A stretch of DNA of 64,000 nt, taken from NCBI GenBank assembly GCA_031841125.1, contig CM063109.1, positions 11,446,321-11,510,320 on the forward strand, written 5' to 3'. Position 1 is the first letter of the stretch; each line of letters opens with the position of its first letter. Shown here piece after piece: positions 10,554 to 23,149 of the stretch. Position numbers and translations under genes: made by a program. Origin of the DNA: Acanthococcus lagerstroemiae. Lineage: Eukaryota > Arthropoda > Insecta > Hemiptera > Eriococcidae. The notes beneath the pieces were generated by a model that was not told the DNA's origin, did not search any database, and saw only the letters and a program-made list of their open reading frames with translations.

Positions 10554-13500
10554 CTTATTACCCTGAGAATTGGGTGTTCACATTTTGCCCCAAGGGACCC
10601 GATACCTGCCGATTTTAAATTTGATAAAAATGTATTGCTTATTTCATAAAATCAGCAGAGCCTGCCGATTTTACAAATTCGACAAATTTTGATGCTGTTT
10701 TTATGAAACTGTCAATTTGATGAATTCAGCATGACATACATATGAAAACAACTAATTGTATGATAATCGAACCATCATGTTAATTACATGTAAAGCTCAA
10801 TTTGAAACTTCACTCACGTTGGGCCATAGAAATATTCTAATTTTTTCTGTTTTTTTTTTTTGACAAAATTTTATACCCTTTAATTTATAGATTTTAGCCC
10901 AGTTCGATCTTCGAATTCGAAATGTTTTCTTTTCGTTTTACCTTAATATATCCACAGAAATTCATAACTTGTGTTGATACAGTCTTGATGGTCTTAACAC
11001 ATGTCAGTCTCGACAGTCTTAAGGCGTCTTAATTAGCCTCGAAATAGTTCAAAGGAATTTTAACACAGAATTATGAAGATCTAACGGACTTTTAACGAAT
11101 ATTCATAATCTTACCGAGCTGTTTCCAAACTGTTGAAGAGTGATTATTGTTTAATTTTTCAGCAAATTTAAGAACAATAGTGATTTTGGTAGGATTTTGG
11201 TTTGAACCTTGAGCTCTTTTTCTCAGCTACGGTCGTAGTATGAATAACAAGAGAATAATCTTAATTTATGCAAAATATAATTACGAAATTGTTCAACATT
11301 AGACTTGGCTTACTGTTGGAGAGAGTAAAAAATTTTCCAAGTAAAATATGTTTAGAGTAACAGGCCGCAAACACACCAAGTTAGGGTTCACCTCATTACA
11401 TGCCCCTTTTTCGGAGGCTAACTAACCGCTGATCAAATTTGTACCGTAAATAACGAGTTTTATGCAGAAAATAACAGCCGTTTACAGGTAACGTACCTAA
11501 TTGTATTTATTTACAATACATTTGGATGTATGATTGAGAGCCACATTGAAATTAAAAGTTCAGGAGATTAGGTCGACTTGAACGACTACATGGATAGAAA
11601 ATTCCAACTTCGTCTGAGAAAAATCATAACTATTCGATGGGGAAATTCTCGGCAAAGGTATAGATACAGGCCTTCACAAAGAGATTACTCGATCATACGA
11701 TGGAATAGTTTAGTAAAGGGTAACAGATGTATATTTAAAAGACTATTATAAGCATATACTAACGCAAGCCTTGAGGCTCGTCTTCCATTATACCCTTAGC
11801 TACGGTACTACATAGGGTGGCGCGCAAAAACGTAACCCCGGCTTACACACTGAATTGAAAAGTCGACTCGCAGAATCGAACATGAGATCACTGAGCAACT
11901 CCTGATACTGAAAGCGTGCTTATATGTATAAGTGTACATAACACGAGTAAGTCTAAAGACGAATAGGATGCGAAATCCTTAAATAACCTATCGGGTGACA
12001 AGGTTTGCTAAATGTATAAAAGTAAGCAGGGACGGATTGGCCATATAAATCACCGGAAAATTTTCAGGTAGATCGGTCCGAGATTTGGCTCGGTAGTTTT
12101 GAGTTACTATAACAGGACGAAAAGGAGATAAAGTGGAGGGGTAATGAAAAGAAAAATTTGAGTCGACGCAGTGGCTTTCCTCGGCACCATTTTCCAATAT
12201 CTATTTTAGTTTCTCAAAGATGCTCAAGTTACTTCACATCAATATACATAAGATTTAGTTGAGAACTTTTGATACACAATGAACCCTCACCACGTCGTAA
12301 TGTTCTTTGTTTGGGTCTTCAACTCGATTCCTGAGCTTGAAACAAATCAGTTTCACAATTTCGCTCTCACTTGGCGTGTTAATATTCAGCGCAATGAAAA
12401 TAGTCATATCCGTACTTACCCCATCCCTCTTTACTAGGTCATCATATTCTCGACCCTACTTGGTAAAACACATCAAGTTGGTTGTGCTCTGCTCTGTATA
12501 CAAGCCAAACGGGTAATAAGCGTACGTCATTTAGTAAAGGTAGAAAAAGGGACGTCGTCTGTCGCGAGGGTAGTTGCTGGCAGCGTTTTGCGATTTTGTA
12601 ATTTGATTCTGCGAGCATACAGCGTGCAATGCTCGACAATCGATATTTACATTAAACACACCATACATGTAGAGACCAAGTATGTATGTGTGCACCACAC
12701 GTAAAGTATTTTCCAGAGCACTGCTGGCACAAAAGAAGCAGGCGGATTTTTGATACTGATTCGAAAATCTTCGGTAGCGATCTTGCAAGTAGGGTTCAAT
12801 TTTTCGTATATCCGGAAATCGCCAGCCAGATTCGGAGGACAATGTACTGATGATGAATATTGCTGTAACTGGTGTCGTAGCTGGTCTCGATTTACAGAAA
12901 CACTACGGTCATTTGTCTACTTGACACCTCGGGTAATTGAAAGATTTCGGGGACGTCCCGCTGAGCCGTGTCGTTAATGAGCTCGATACCTATAGAGGTG
13001 AGAAATGGCGCAATGAATTCGCTGATGTGGGGTGGATGAGTGATTTCCTAATCGAATGCGTCAAATGTACACTGTCGATGGCAGGCACGCTTGGAAGTAT
13101 ATTGGTTCGAGGTTCCTGCATTAAGGTTGATATATGAAGATGGAAACTGAGCATGAATTACGTTTTTGTCTCGTAGATAAAAAGTTGGGAAGGAAAATTT
13201 TAATAAAAACTAAATTTGGGGTTAAGAAGGATGGAGTATTTCGTCGGATACAAAAATCGCAGTAACAAAAAAAATTCTTGTATCTTATTTAACCGATCAA
13301 TCTGGGCAAATCATTATACACATATACGTATCTTCATTGTGTTACTTAGTTTCATTGAATTTGTAGACTTGCGTAGAGTAGGAGAAAGCAATTAATGCCT
13401 TTTCTAACCTGTTGGGTTTGGGCTAGGCTGGCACGGATACATGGGGAAGAGGATGGGAGTAGTTGTTCTTCCCCGAGGTAAGAATTCAAATTAAAAATGC

Positions 13501-13560
13501 TTCGAAAATGGATAACCAGAGGGAAGATGTTTAAGAACCTCAAATAAGTCCGCAGGAGTC
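10554..13560. other. gene-free stretch
   Basis: It contains the continuation of the TTGCCGATTTTA motif (10600-10740) and an AGTCTTAA cluster at 10980-11110. From 11111 to 13560 the sequence is less AT-biased in places (12540-12980), with short frames on both strands but no recognisable protein or splice pattern. Confidence 0.4.
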
Positions 13561-13779
13561 AAAATTATAGCCAGCAAGTTTTTTTTTGGGAGAGGGGGTG
13601 GTGGAGGTGTAAACTTTAGAAATGTCTAAGACGTATTTCGGTTGAAACGTAAAAAATATTCCTAGATCTTAATTTTACCAACAGGCATTAGGAGTTTGCG
13701 AGTGGTACCTGTTCGAACAACACAATATCAAGAGGGGGGTGTGACACCCCCATCTCCCTTTCAATACGGCCCGGGAGGA

Positions 13780-14120
13780 ATTTTGAAGAATTTCAAGAAA
13801 TCTTGAAGAAATATATGGACAAATCTTCCAAGTCACGAAAGAGTCTTCAAGAATCCTAGTGAGTCTTACACAAAAGTTTGGCTCACGCAAACGTGAAAGG
13901 ATTTCCAAAAGTCTTTATCCAGCCTTGAAGAGTTTAATTGAAGGCTGGAAGAGTCATATAATGTCTTGAGCAAGTCTTGCAAAATCAATGTCTTCAACAA
14001 GTTGACCGAGTTTTAAACACACCGAAGGGACCCGCAAGCTTGTCGAGTGTGAACAGAAAAAACTTGACTTACGACCAATCTCAGGATTTTTTCCGAGTCT
14101 TGAAGGAGATCAAACTAATA
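13780..14120. repeat. degenerate AGTCTTGAAGAG repeat cluster
   Basis: Repeated words such as GAGTCTTCAAGAATC, AGTCTTACA, GTCTTGAAGGAG and AGCCTTGAAGAG resemble the clusters near 6.5 and 37.5 kb. A smaller patch follows at 14390-14470. Confidence 0.45.
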
Positions 14121-15747
14121 TAAAAGTGTCTTAAAAATTTTGGTCATGTTTTGACAAGATTTAATTTATGGACCCAGCAAAGGCAAATCTTTAAAGAAGG
14201 AAAGGGCGAGAGACAAAGCTAAGAAAAATTCCAACTGATCGTTTTTCACACCAAAATTTCCATCGGTAAGTACGAAAAAGAAAGTCTTCACTTCTCAGTT
14301 TTGCCAACTCAGGTCTGTAGAGAAAGTGTAGGGGAAAGTTTCTCCCCCCACCCTTCCACATCCAATGTAAAAAAGTTATAAAGACTTGTAAATGAGTTGT
14401 GAATAGTTCAGCGAATCTTAAGCAAGTCTGAGAAAATCTAAAAGCTGCTTAAACGATCACTGAAGTATCTTAGCTAAACTTAAGGACTACTCACCCAACC
14501 CCCCTTTTCGGAAGAAAGACATCGTGATGAACATTGAAAATTCTTCAGAAATTGTCATTTAGTTGGGAATCAGCAGGTTGAAAAAAAAAAACCCACAAAA
14601 ACTGATAACAAATTTTGAAAGATATTTTCAATCGCTCAAGACTTCAAATATTTTTCTCTTGCTTTCCACCCAGTTAATGTACCGAGAACCTAAAAATTAT
14701 CAAAGGGAGGCAGAGGTATTCACTATGTTTTCAGTTCTTTCACATTTTGAATTATTTTTCCAGGGAGTGCTTCCTGGATCAGCTACTGTAGCTCGGCTAA
14801 CACTTAATTTTCTTTTCACAAACCTCATTAGTCTCTCCAGTAATGGACGACCAAGAATTGTCCAACAAAATTAAGCTTGAAAATATTGAATGTGGATTAA
14901 GGAAATTCTCCAGCAGAGTTTACGCTCTACAATGTTCCAAAACAAAATCGATCGATAAATTCTACGAAAGACATCTTTCCCTTGCTTCGATATTAGAAGA
15001 AACTTCTCAGTGAATAACTACAGTATTTTTCGGATTAACGTCAGAAACATGGAACAAAATTCAAGACGTTATTTATTTAGATATTGCGTGTGCCAATCCT
15101 CAATCGGCTGTAGAGATAAATTTCAAGGGTAAGCTTTTCAACCTCTTTATTTTTTGTTCCTCAATTAGCTTTTAAGAAGAAACTAGAAGAGATTTTTGGG
15201 GTACTAGTGAGCCAGTGTATACCAGAGGGAGAGAGGAGGAGAGTTCAAGCTTCAATCAGTCAGCAAAAATGATCGTCAGCTGGTGGATAAACAGGGTTCT
15301 GCGATCGCAGACCTTTACTTAAGTCAGTGGGCTAAATTTCGAGCAGTGGAAAAAAGTTGGAAAAATCGAGGCTTCGATACCAAAATTTAAAACGCGAAGA
15401 CCGCTTTCCCTCATAGTTTTTAGCTTTTATCTTATTCACTACTTCCCTAGTTGAAGAGTTAATGATTCGTGAGTGAAAAAATAAAATCCCTTTCTCCTCA
15501 CTTTTTCTCCCTACGCCCATCCAAATCATTTCCGTACACTCAGAGTGATGACTAGCTGAATTACTGAAAAAATTCATTCTGATCCTGCTGAAACTCGAGA
15601 AATTGCTTCAGGACTCGTTTAGAGATTTCGCTAAGACTCATTCAGTTGTCTTTATGATTTTTCAAATCAACAGAAGCGTCGCGAGCTCTGCCAGCACGAG
15701 GGGGTGAGGGGGTTCTAATATGTCAAAAATGCTGACTCGTCAAAACC
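14121..15747. other. gene-free stretch
   Basis: AT-rich. Short frames at 14563-14874 (+) and 15332-15577 (-) lack support. Confidence 0.45.
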
Positions 15748-15755
15748 AGTCTATG

Positions 15756-16027
15756 CAGTGGTGTAGCCAGGATTCTCCCCAAGGGGGGAGGGAAAGTAAG
15801 ATTTTTCAAGGAAGAACAAGTCGACAATTAAGGTTTTTTTTTTAAATTGTTGATTTTAAAGGACTATTTTATGAAAAATAAAGGTAAAATTACTGAACCA
15901 GCAACATTTTTTCGAAAAAACCTGTTTTATAGGCGAAAAATTACTCATTTTTACATATAATATTTTACATTCAGGGGGTGGGGGCATCCGCCCCCTTCAC
16001 CCCCCTCCCCCTATTGCTACACTACTG
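15756..16027. mobile_element. 272-bp hAT-like MITE, family D
   Basis: The ends are CAGTGGTGTAGCCAGGAT (left) and CTATTGCTACACTACTG (right), inverted copies. The flanking octamers AGTCTATG (15748-15755) and AGTTTATG (16028-16035) match at 7 of 8. Subterminal G-rich (left, strand as given) and C-rich (right) tracts are characteristic of several MITEs in this window. Confidence 0.85.
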
Positions 16028-16353
16028 AGTTTATGTAACCAAAAACAAATCAACAACTTTTACATTTTTTCGACTGATGTTCAAAATGCTGATTAAATGC
16101 CCAAAACCAAAAGAAAACGTGCTAAAAAATTCTGACTCTGAAAAAAACACGATTTTTACTTTTATTAACTGATGTCGAAAATGCCAACTTGATGGTCGAA
16201 TTCATCGGTGAAGACTTCAGAAGGTGAATTGAGTTCAATTTTCAATATTGTCAAACTTTTCGAATTACAGAAGATTTTGTTTCACAACTTTTTCTCAACT
16301 TTTGAATAATTTTTCCAAAATTCCGACTTCGCGGATTGATGGAAAGATACCCC

Positions 16354-16573
16354 CAGGGCCGGATTTAGCATTCTCACGCCTCCAAGCAGAATAAAAATTG
16401 TCGCCTCCTCAGATTTTCGTTGACCCTCCCAGATTTTCGTTGACCCTCTCAGATTTTCGTATTTTTTTCTTTCTTTTATAAATAAATACATAAATTAAAA
16501 AAAAGTGTCGAAAATTTGCCACCCCCAAGAAATCTGCCGCCCTAAGCACGTGCCTATGTTGCCTATAGGTAAG
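16354..16573. mobile_element. decayed hAT-like MITE, family E
   Basis: It begins CAGGGCCGGATTTAGC, a typical hAT-type terminus, and ends near CCTATAGGTAAG, where the expected ATCCGGCCCTG terminus is worn away. The flanks GATACCCC (16346-16353) and GATATCCC (16574-16581) match at 7 of 8. An internal 25-bp unit containing AGATTTTCGTTGACCCTC is repeated about three times in tandem (16411-16460). Confidence 0.55.
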
Positions 16574-16581
16574 GATATCCC

Positions 16582-17303
16582 CTCCTATACTCCGCGTCAC
16601 ACTCCTGCTTATCAAACTTTGTTACAACTTCCATGTACGACTGGCTTCTGAAATCTCCATATTGGCTCTGGAATCCTATTTTCGAGGAGAAATGGGGGGG
16701 GGGGACAAGAAAATTTTAGTAAATAGCGACAGACTTGTGATTCATGTATTCTTGATGTGAGTAAAGGAGGAGATAGGAAAGATCGCGTGAATCTTGCATC
16801 TACGCTCTGGCTCAATTTTCTCACTGCAAATGAACGGCATAAATTTTATTTGCAGTTTGTATTTTCCAATCTGTTCAAGCACGATACCAAACTCTACTCT
16901 CTTTAAACATCTGAAGATCATATTATGAGTATGTGAGGCGGGCTTTCGATTTCCCTGTCACATTGTTATAAGAATTCTGAAGGAATCGGAGGGCGAATTT
17001 TCCGCACAGTACTCGGTGTTCCAAGGGTGCCACATTTTTCTAAGGTGGAGCAGGATCGTATAGCTATACAGATGTAATATAGCGGAGGCCTTAGGGATCT
17101 GTAGGTGAAATTTTACACTTGCATTACGACAGGACAATAAAGCAGCGGCTAGTTCCATGGAAAGCTGAATTATTTCAGAAGTGGCCCGAACTCGCCCTTA
17201 CTTCCCATTCATTTGAGAACAGTTAATCTGTTCGCCTGGATGTTTCTAAACTTGAAAACATTAACAGCATAAATAGGAAACTGTGAAAAGCCATACTCTG
17301 CAC
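16582..17303. other. no feature seen
   Basis: A G-run lies at about 16695. Nothing recognisable. Confidence 0.45.
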
Positions 17304-17375
17304 ATGGAAGCGAATCAACCTGCAAAAAGCTCGGCCAACGTTTCGCACTCACCGCATGCAACAATCGAAAACTCG
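17304..17375 (+). CDS. candidate exon, unrecognised
   Basis: ATG in the context CACATGG begins 24 codons (starting MEANQPAKSSANVSHS) that end at a consensus donor, CTCG|GTAAGA (17375/17376), in phase 0. The stretch is Ser/Ala/Asn-rich and less AT-biased than its surroundings. No partner exon is known. Such ATG-to-donor combinations also arise by chance, so support is weak. Confidence 0.2.
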
Positions 17376-18458
17376 GTAAGACTCGCATATCAGTATCCAC
17401 AATGCACCGGAAACAGTATATCGATTTTTTATTTCATTTCAGAATGTCTGTTCAGGTTTTCAGCCAATACAAATGCAAAAGCAGGTATACGTCTCACAGA
17501 GGACAAGCCGAAGGGTCATTTGATCACTTATACCACATCGATATACATTTTCGGATCAAAATCGGGCCGGCTGGGCCGCGTGGTGTAGAATTACCAAGTC
17601 GGCACAATTAAGACCGCAGATTTACAAAAACCGAAAATATTACGAGGTCAGCCCCCCGTGAAGGTATTGTTGTTAACATTCGGGCGCTTATTAGTATTCG
17701 TATTTCGGAAAGTAAGAAGAAAAAAATATCTGGGAAAAAATTGCGATACACTTTCTATAATTTACTTTGATATTTTGTAAGCAATTTAGGACTGGGATCG
17801 ATTTGGATGAATAATGCGGCTGCATAGTTATTAATTTCTTCGTTTCGGTGACCAATCTATTTACAAGTGTAGATTTTACAGGGAATGGTAAAGACGCATA
17901 TAATCTCATTAAATGAACCACATCGTGAAGCCTAAATCGAATTTCACGAGTAATTGACGAGGCGCTGAACATTGGAGCTGTGTTTTCTTTACCAACAGGG
18001 CGTTGCATTTTTAATTCATTCAATTAAGTTGGCAACAACGAACCGAGTAAAGGGAAAATACTGGTTGTGGGGTTGTATAGGGCGAGTGAAATCCGCAACT
18101 CGCCTGAATTATTACGAAATTGGGATGATGTTTGAAGTTTGGAAAAGGAAACTAGAGGTGAACTCCAATTTTAGTGTGAGAAGGTGGAATTTTCGCGCTC
18201 GATCGGTTCTCGGTCATTATACACCGCTGTCTGATCCTTTGATCGAAATAAAGGTAAGCACTTTGGTAATATCTGTGGTTAAGAAAATAAATGCGAGGAG
18301 CGCCTGTACGGTGTATTAGATCATTTTGGGATGCCATTAGCACACTTCACACCTACTTCGGAGGGCGTAATGCAGGCAACTTCTAGTTTTGGGAAGGGAA
18401 AAACTGCTACAAATATGTTGAGCTCAACAAATTATAATAACAGGATTTCTACAACTGT
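17376..18458. other. unassigned stretch with moderate coding-like composition
   Basis: Open frames of 110 codons (17691-18023, minus) and 115 codons (17972-18319, plus) overlap. The plus frame meets a consensus donor AAAG|GTAAGC at 18253. Neither encodes a family I recognise, and both cannot be real. Confidence 0.25.
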
Positions 18459-18466
18459 GCGTGCAG

Positions 18467-18739
18467 CAGGGACGTACCGAAGAGTTTTTCCTTGGGGGGG
18501 GGGGGGGTAAAAATTGTGAACGTTAAGAAGGAAAACCTTTTGTCTTGTTGGGTTTTTCCACTTCTCTACCCAATTCTCAAGTATTAAAGCAAAAAGAAAG
18601 AAAGGGAAAAAAAACAAAAAACTTAAACTTGTTGGATTTTTCTAGATCGCCTGACTAAAATGGTAAATTTTTCCAACTGCTGGGTGAAAAATCCTTACAG
18701 GGGGTAAGTTGCTCCCTACCCCCTATCGGTACGTCCCTG
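18467..18739. mobile_element. 273-bp hAT-like MITE, family F, young
   Basis: The terminal inverted repeats are perfect over 14 bp: CAGGGACGTACCGA on the left and TCGGTACGTCCCTG on the right. They are flanked by an identical 8-bp duplication, GCGTGCAG (18459-18466 and 18740-18747). A run of G follows the left end and a matching C-rich tract precedes the right end. Perfect ends and target duplication suggest a recent insertion. Degenerate relatives occur near 19.6-20.05 kb and 38.24 kb. Confidence 0.9.
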
Positions 18740-18884
18740 GCGTGCAGTCTATATTTTTGCACAAAATCTCATCCCGGTAAAAATTTTAACGTGAATTTAA
18801 GCACATTTATACCTGCAATCAGAAATGTCTTCTTTGAAGCCGAGAAGCAAAATGGTAGCCCGGGCCAGCCTGAAGACGTCCTTT

Positions 18885-18986
18885 TGACCCCTTATGTGAT
18901 ACTTGGAAGGGTACTTCCCAGTTTCAGGGGTGCGGTGTCTGGGGAGCCAGTTTGGCACGCATGCGTGCGTCGCCATATGTTCCACT
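18885..18986 (-). repeat. dispersed repeat R100, copy 1
   Basis: The minus strand has GACGCACGCATGCGTGCCAAACTGG followed by a CAGACACCGCACCCC-like segment and TACCCTTCCAAGTATCACAT. The same order of words is found at 39597-39690 inside a MITE and at 45811-45913 inside a hAT element. Confidence 0.7.
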
Positions 18987-19611
18987 AGTGAAGCCCCTGA
19001 TTAATTAAAAAATATACATATACATATTTCATTTCTTGTTAAAAATTGCTCACCCTCAGCAAGATAAGATTTCACACAAAAACAGAGATTAAAATAGCAT
19101 AGCTGATTTCACAAGGGGATGAACCCGCACATTGCCGTCCAAAATATGGTTTCATAATACTTCTCCGAAAATTAAAAAAAATGTTGCCCGATTCGTTCGC
19201 AAATTTTTTCATCACCTTCACGAGTTGATACCGTAAGATCCACCCCACAGAAAAATTTTGATACCAGATGCTGGCACAGATGTACCCAAGCGATTTCGTT
19301 GGGAAATAGGCGAGAGAGAAAGAACGATTCTATTTTTTCTGATGGCAAAGTATTAATTTTCGCCCAGGAAAAAAATTTCGAGATCAACGAGCAAAAAAAT
19401 AAATCTCCAGTTTTTAATGTGTGTCCATTGAGGACCCGATTTTGCCGAATAGTCCAACTATGGTTCGGGTTTTCGAGCTTTTTTCACTGAGAAAGATTTT
19501 ACCAAAATATAACAAAGTGTCCGAGGAAAAACCACCACCGGTCTCTGCCTCGTCCACTTTTGGTTTCATTTTCTAATGTTAAACTTTTTTTTTTCAACTT
19601 TCAGTATCAAT

Positions 19612-20055
19612 ATGAAGGGGCCTCACGAGCCTTGTCAGTGTGGGGGTAAGAATGGGTTAAAAGTGCCTACTTGGCGAAAAAATTTGTATGCAATCACGAC
19701 TTTGCAATATTTTGCCGACTATGTTCAAAATGCCGAAGAAATGACCGTCGAAAACGAACAAAAACTACAACTAGCCCAAAAATTCGGACTTCTGGTTGAA
19801 AAAAAAAAAAATTATTTTTGCCAGCTAATGTTGAAAATTCCAACTAAATGGTGGGAATTAACAACGAAAAATGCTGACTCAATGAATAAATATTTTTCAC
19901 CAAAGCAAAAAATTTGCAATTTTTTGTTTTGCCGACTTCCTGGTCCAAAATGCCGGCTAAATGATGGAATTTGCCGAAAAATTCAAACTCCGCACATTCT
20001 TTTACAGGGAGGGGGTATCACCACCTCTATTGTTATGTCCCTGTCCCTATGTCCC
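19612..20055. repeat. degenerate long-period tandem repeat, probable decayed MITE
   Basis: Variants of GCCGACTATGTTCAAAATGC and AAATGGTGGGAATT recur about every 60-70 bases. The same units appear at 15700-15740, 16070-16110 and 16170-16210. The left edge (CTCACGAGCCTTGTC) resembles 38240 (GTCACGAGTTTTGTC), and the right edge (TTATGTCCCTG) resembles the family F terminus. A 175-codon open frame crosses this repeat but reads the repeat units themselves, so I do not call it a gene. Confidence 0.5.
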
Positions 20056-21936
20056 CATCCCCCAAAGAATAAAAAAAACTGTGCTGAATACCTACTAAAA
20101 TAAATCTAATAGAAGTTCCTAAGTCCTAAGTCCACCGGGAAGCAAATATCGTTCTTCCTCCAAATTGGTCTCAATGCTGAGCAGCCACTAAAGATTGATA
20201 CAATTTTTTTCACATATGTCGAGTCCAAGAATAGAAAATTCGATATGAAAATTATGAATCCTCAAACGATGAGCTCTTTTCTCAGCCATAGTCGTATGGA
20301 AAAGTTCTAAAAATATTTTCAACATTATTGATCAGCAGAACTCCAAAATGATGTATTTTTTATCAGTGTATAGGATTGGCAACATTTAATCCGCTAATTT
20401 GTAAGTATTGTTTTGAAACTTCCACAAACAGACAGCATACGTCCTCGTTATGACGCTACAGGCCAAAAAAGTTAGGGGAAATTGAGAAATTTCTGATAAC
20501 TTGAACAAGGGTGTCTACAGACATTGAAAAGTAAAAATGAAGTACTTTTTCAGGACCCTCTGCAGGACTGTAGCCGGTATATTTTCCTATTTTCCCCGAG
20601 TGTGCAAATCTTTCTTTTTTGTTTCCAATTGTTTCACCCCCTTTACCCCTCCCTCTTTTCTGCTCGTCTATTTCCCCCTCCTTGTAAATATAGATCCTGC
20701 ACTACACTTTTAATGATCAATCATAAGAAAATCGCAAAAATTTTATTTTTGAATATTGGAAACAAATTTACTATCTGTAATTATTAATATTGAAAATTCT
20801 AATTTTTTACAACGGACGATGATTTTTGAGGAGTGTGGTTTTAAAAATATGTATTAACTTTTCAATTTTTTAAATTTTAATTTTAGCACTTTTCAAGACT
20901 CTTAGGACCTGCTTTCAAAATTCAGGACTTGGACTTTTCAGCACTTGCAGACACCCTGCTTGAACTATTTTAGAGATACGCTTATCATAAGAATTTTCGT
21001 ACAATAATTTTTGGATAAAATCATAAACATTTCTTGGGAGTTCTGAGCCTCACTTCCCCGAGAAAATCCCCAGTGGGCAAAATGGAAAAAGTGAAGGTTT
21101 GTATTCTTTATTGTTAATAATTTCAGCATTTTTTTAGTTAGACAAATTGGACACTCTCTCCCTCCTTCCTCTTTCAAAAAAGAAAAAAAAATCGCCCGAT
21201 TACGTATTGGCGACTGTATAAAATATCTATTACATTTCATACGAAGAATTAAGTATTTCGCTTTACAAAAAAGAAAGCACAAACTGAGTATTCCTATTCG
21301 AAATGTTTCACACATTAATCTCCTTTCATCCTTCGAAGGGCTTATCGAGTCGACCCGGAATAGATAAGAAATTCCAAGTGATAAGTCATCTATCTGGTTT
21401 CTCAAAGTTAGTGAAAAATTTTCTCTCCTTAAAAATGTGTCTCGTGGATTGAAATTTCAAACTGAAATATACAGCTACGAGCACATAATTTGTACCTAGA
21501 GGAATTGAAATTGAAGTTTGAAAAATCAAATGAAATTATTTGAAGGTGACTCCGGATTCATCGTAATTTTGATTTTGTTCTGATTTCAGTTCTCAAAATG
21601 CTAATTCAACAGGAAAAATTATTTTCCTGTTGATTGTGGGAAACCTTTTATGTCAAGTGGAAAACTCTTGTGCGAAATTTTTCATGTCGCACAATACCCC
21701 ACGGTATCAGATAAGCCACGAATTTAACTTGAAATAAGAAAACGGAAAAACAATCTAACCACCTAAATCTTACGATAAAATGGAAATGTCTCCAAATTTC
21801 TAGTTAAGGCTTATTACAAATCATCTTTACACACGTGGTAGAAAAGTCAGCGGCAAGCGGAACGCAAATTCACTAGAAAATAAGTATTCGGATATGAGAT
21901 AACTTGAAATCGTCAAAAATTAAGGAATTTTAAAAA

Positions 21937-21971
<35 letters not shown>

Positions 21972-22640
21972 AGAAATTTAGTATAGAAAATGGAAAACGT
22001 TTATATTATTTATTTATTGTTAATATTAATTCTAAAAAAGTTTTTTGCCTCGGATTTTAAATTATTTTCGAACTATCTCCGATTTTAGCTTCCAAAATTG
22101 GAATATTAAGGTGAGTAACATTTCCTTCGTTTCAAAATTTAAAAACGATTTTTACGTATTTACATTGTTCTAGAAACTTTGTGTCATTAACCGAGAGCAT
22201 TTTAAAATAACTTCACATCGTACCTCGATTAAAGTCGTTTTCCAGTAAATGGAACGGCTGATATTGTCAATTAAAAATACTAGTAAATAATATGGACTAC
22301 TTGAGGTTTTCATCTAACATTTTTCTTCTAAATTCTCTCATAGCGTTAGTTTACCAGCAAAACTAACAGAAATCGTTCCTTCCATTTGTTTAGAAAACTG
22401 ATTGGCAAGCAAAGAAATAAGAAAGAGTGCCGTGAACAGAAAACCTAGACTGAGATAACAATCTCAATTAGGTCTCTTTTCTAGCTCAAAAATCTATTTT
22501 TAAATTTGTGCTAATGAAAGGTGCACAATTTTGAGCGCTCAGATCCATGTGAAAAAACGGATTCGTTGAGTCGAAGTCAGGGGAAGCACTTCTGTCCATA
22601 TAGTCGTTGGAGTCAATGCTACATACTCGTATAATTCTCT
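20056..22640. other. gene-free stretch
   Basis: AT-rich. A 28-bp A-run sits at 21940-21967. A 146-codon minus frame at 20965-21405 has no family resemblance or splice context. 22440-22640 has no recognisable feature. Confidence 0.45.
21940..21967. repeat. poly(A) tract, 28 bp
   Basis: Uninterrupted A-run. No LINE or SINE body could be identified upstream. Confidence 0.9.
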
Positions 22641-22891
22641 GCCATAAGTCGCTGGGAGTTCAGGTAGCAAAAAGTAAATCACAGGATTGGAATCGTTTGA
22701 AAAGTAATCGGCTTCTATAACTTTTTAATTTAACCTTGCACTCGTCCGTTTCCACAGCTGACATCACTTTATCGATTGGGCCGTAGCCGGTTTTAAGGGG
22801 GTAGATGTAATGACCATCCAAAATATAATTTTTTGTGGACATTAAAAAATTTTGCTCGCTTTGCTTGCGAATGGGTGTTTTTTATTACTTT

Positions 22892-23104
22892 TCAGGAGTC
22901 AACACCGTGGAATCCATTCGTATCGAAGTATTCTGGTACAGCGCCTAGACTGAGTTCACGTTGACCCTTACTCAGGTATATGGTGACATAATCGCAAGCG
23001 ATGTTTCCCGAAATGGGTTGACAATAAAATTTACGTTCAGTGGCACTACTGAGAGCCGAGTCCGTTAGAGTATCTACGTCCAGCTCAAAAGATGCCAGCA
23101 AGCC
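22892..23104 (-). CDS. candidate terminal exon, unrecognised protein
   Basis: On the minus strand a well-formed acceptor (GATGTATTTTGCAG|G, boundary at 23105/23104) precedes 70 open codons beginning GLLASFELDVDTLTDS and ending GFHGVDS, then TGA. Codon composition is balanced compared with the AT-rich surroundings. The segment has two cysteines and no recognisable domain. Alternatively the frame continues upstream through the acceptor to an in-frame TAG about 90 bases earlier, giving a hydrophobic start (LLLPCVMYFAGLL) that could act as a signal peptide. A CpG-rich block lies just upstream on this strand, fitting a short gene reading leftwards. Confidence 0.35.
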   Translation of the reverse strand, partial: GLLASFELDVDTLTDSALSSATERKFYCQPISGNIACDYVTIYLSKGQRELSLGAVPEYFDTNGFHGVDS

Positions 23105-23149
23105 TGCAAAATACATCACACATGGCAACAGCAACCGAGCACCGACACG

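Noticed and set aside
12750..12977. Cysteine-rich peptide (FGGQCTDDEYCCNWCRSW)
   Set aside because: The cysteines attracted attention as a possible knottin, but there is no signal peptide, the spacing fits no known scaffold, and there is no splice or conservation evidence.
19576..20103. 175-codon open frame as a protein-coding gene
   Set aside because: It runs through degenerate tandem units, shows period-like repetition, and contains no known domain.
20965..21405. 146-codon minus frame with a CPIC motif suggesting a RING finger
   Set aside because: Only one CxxC pair is present, with no ring of Cys/His residues, in AT-rich sequence without splice support.
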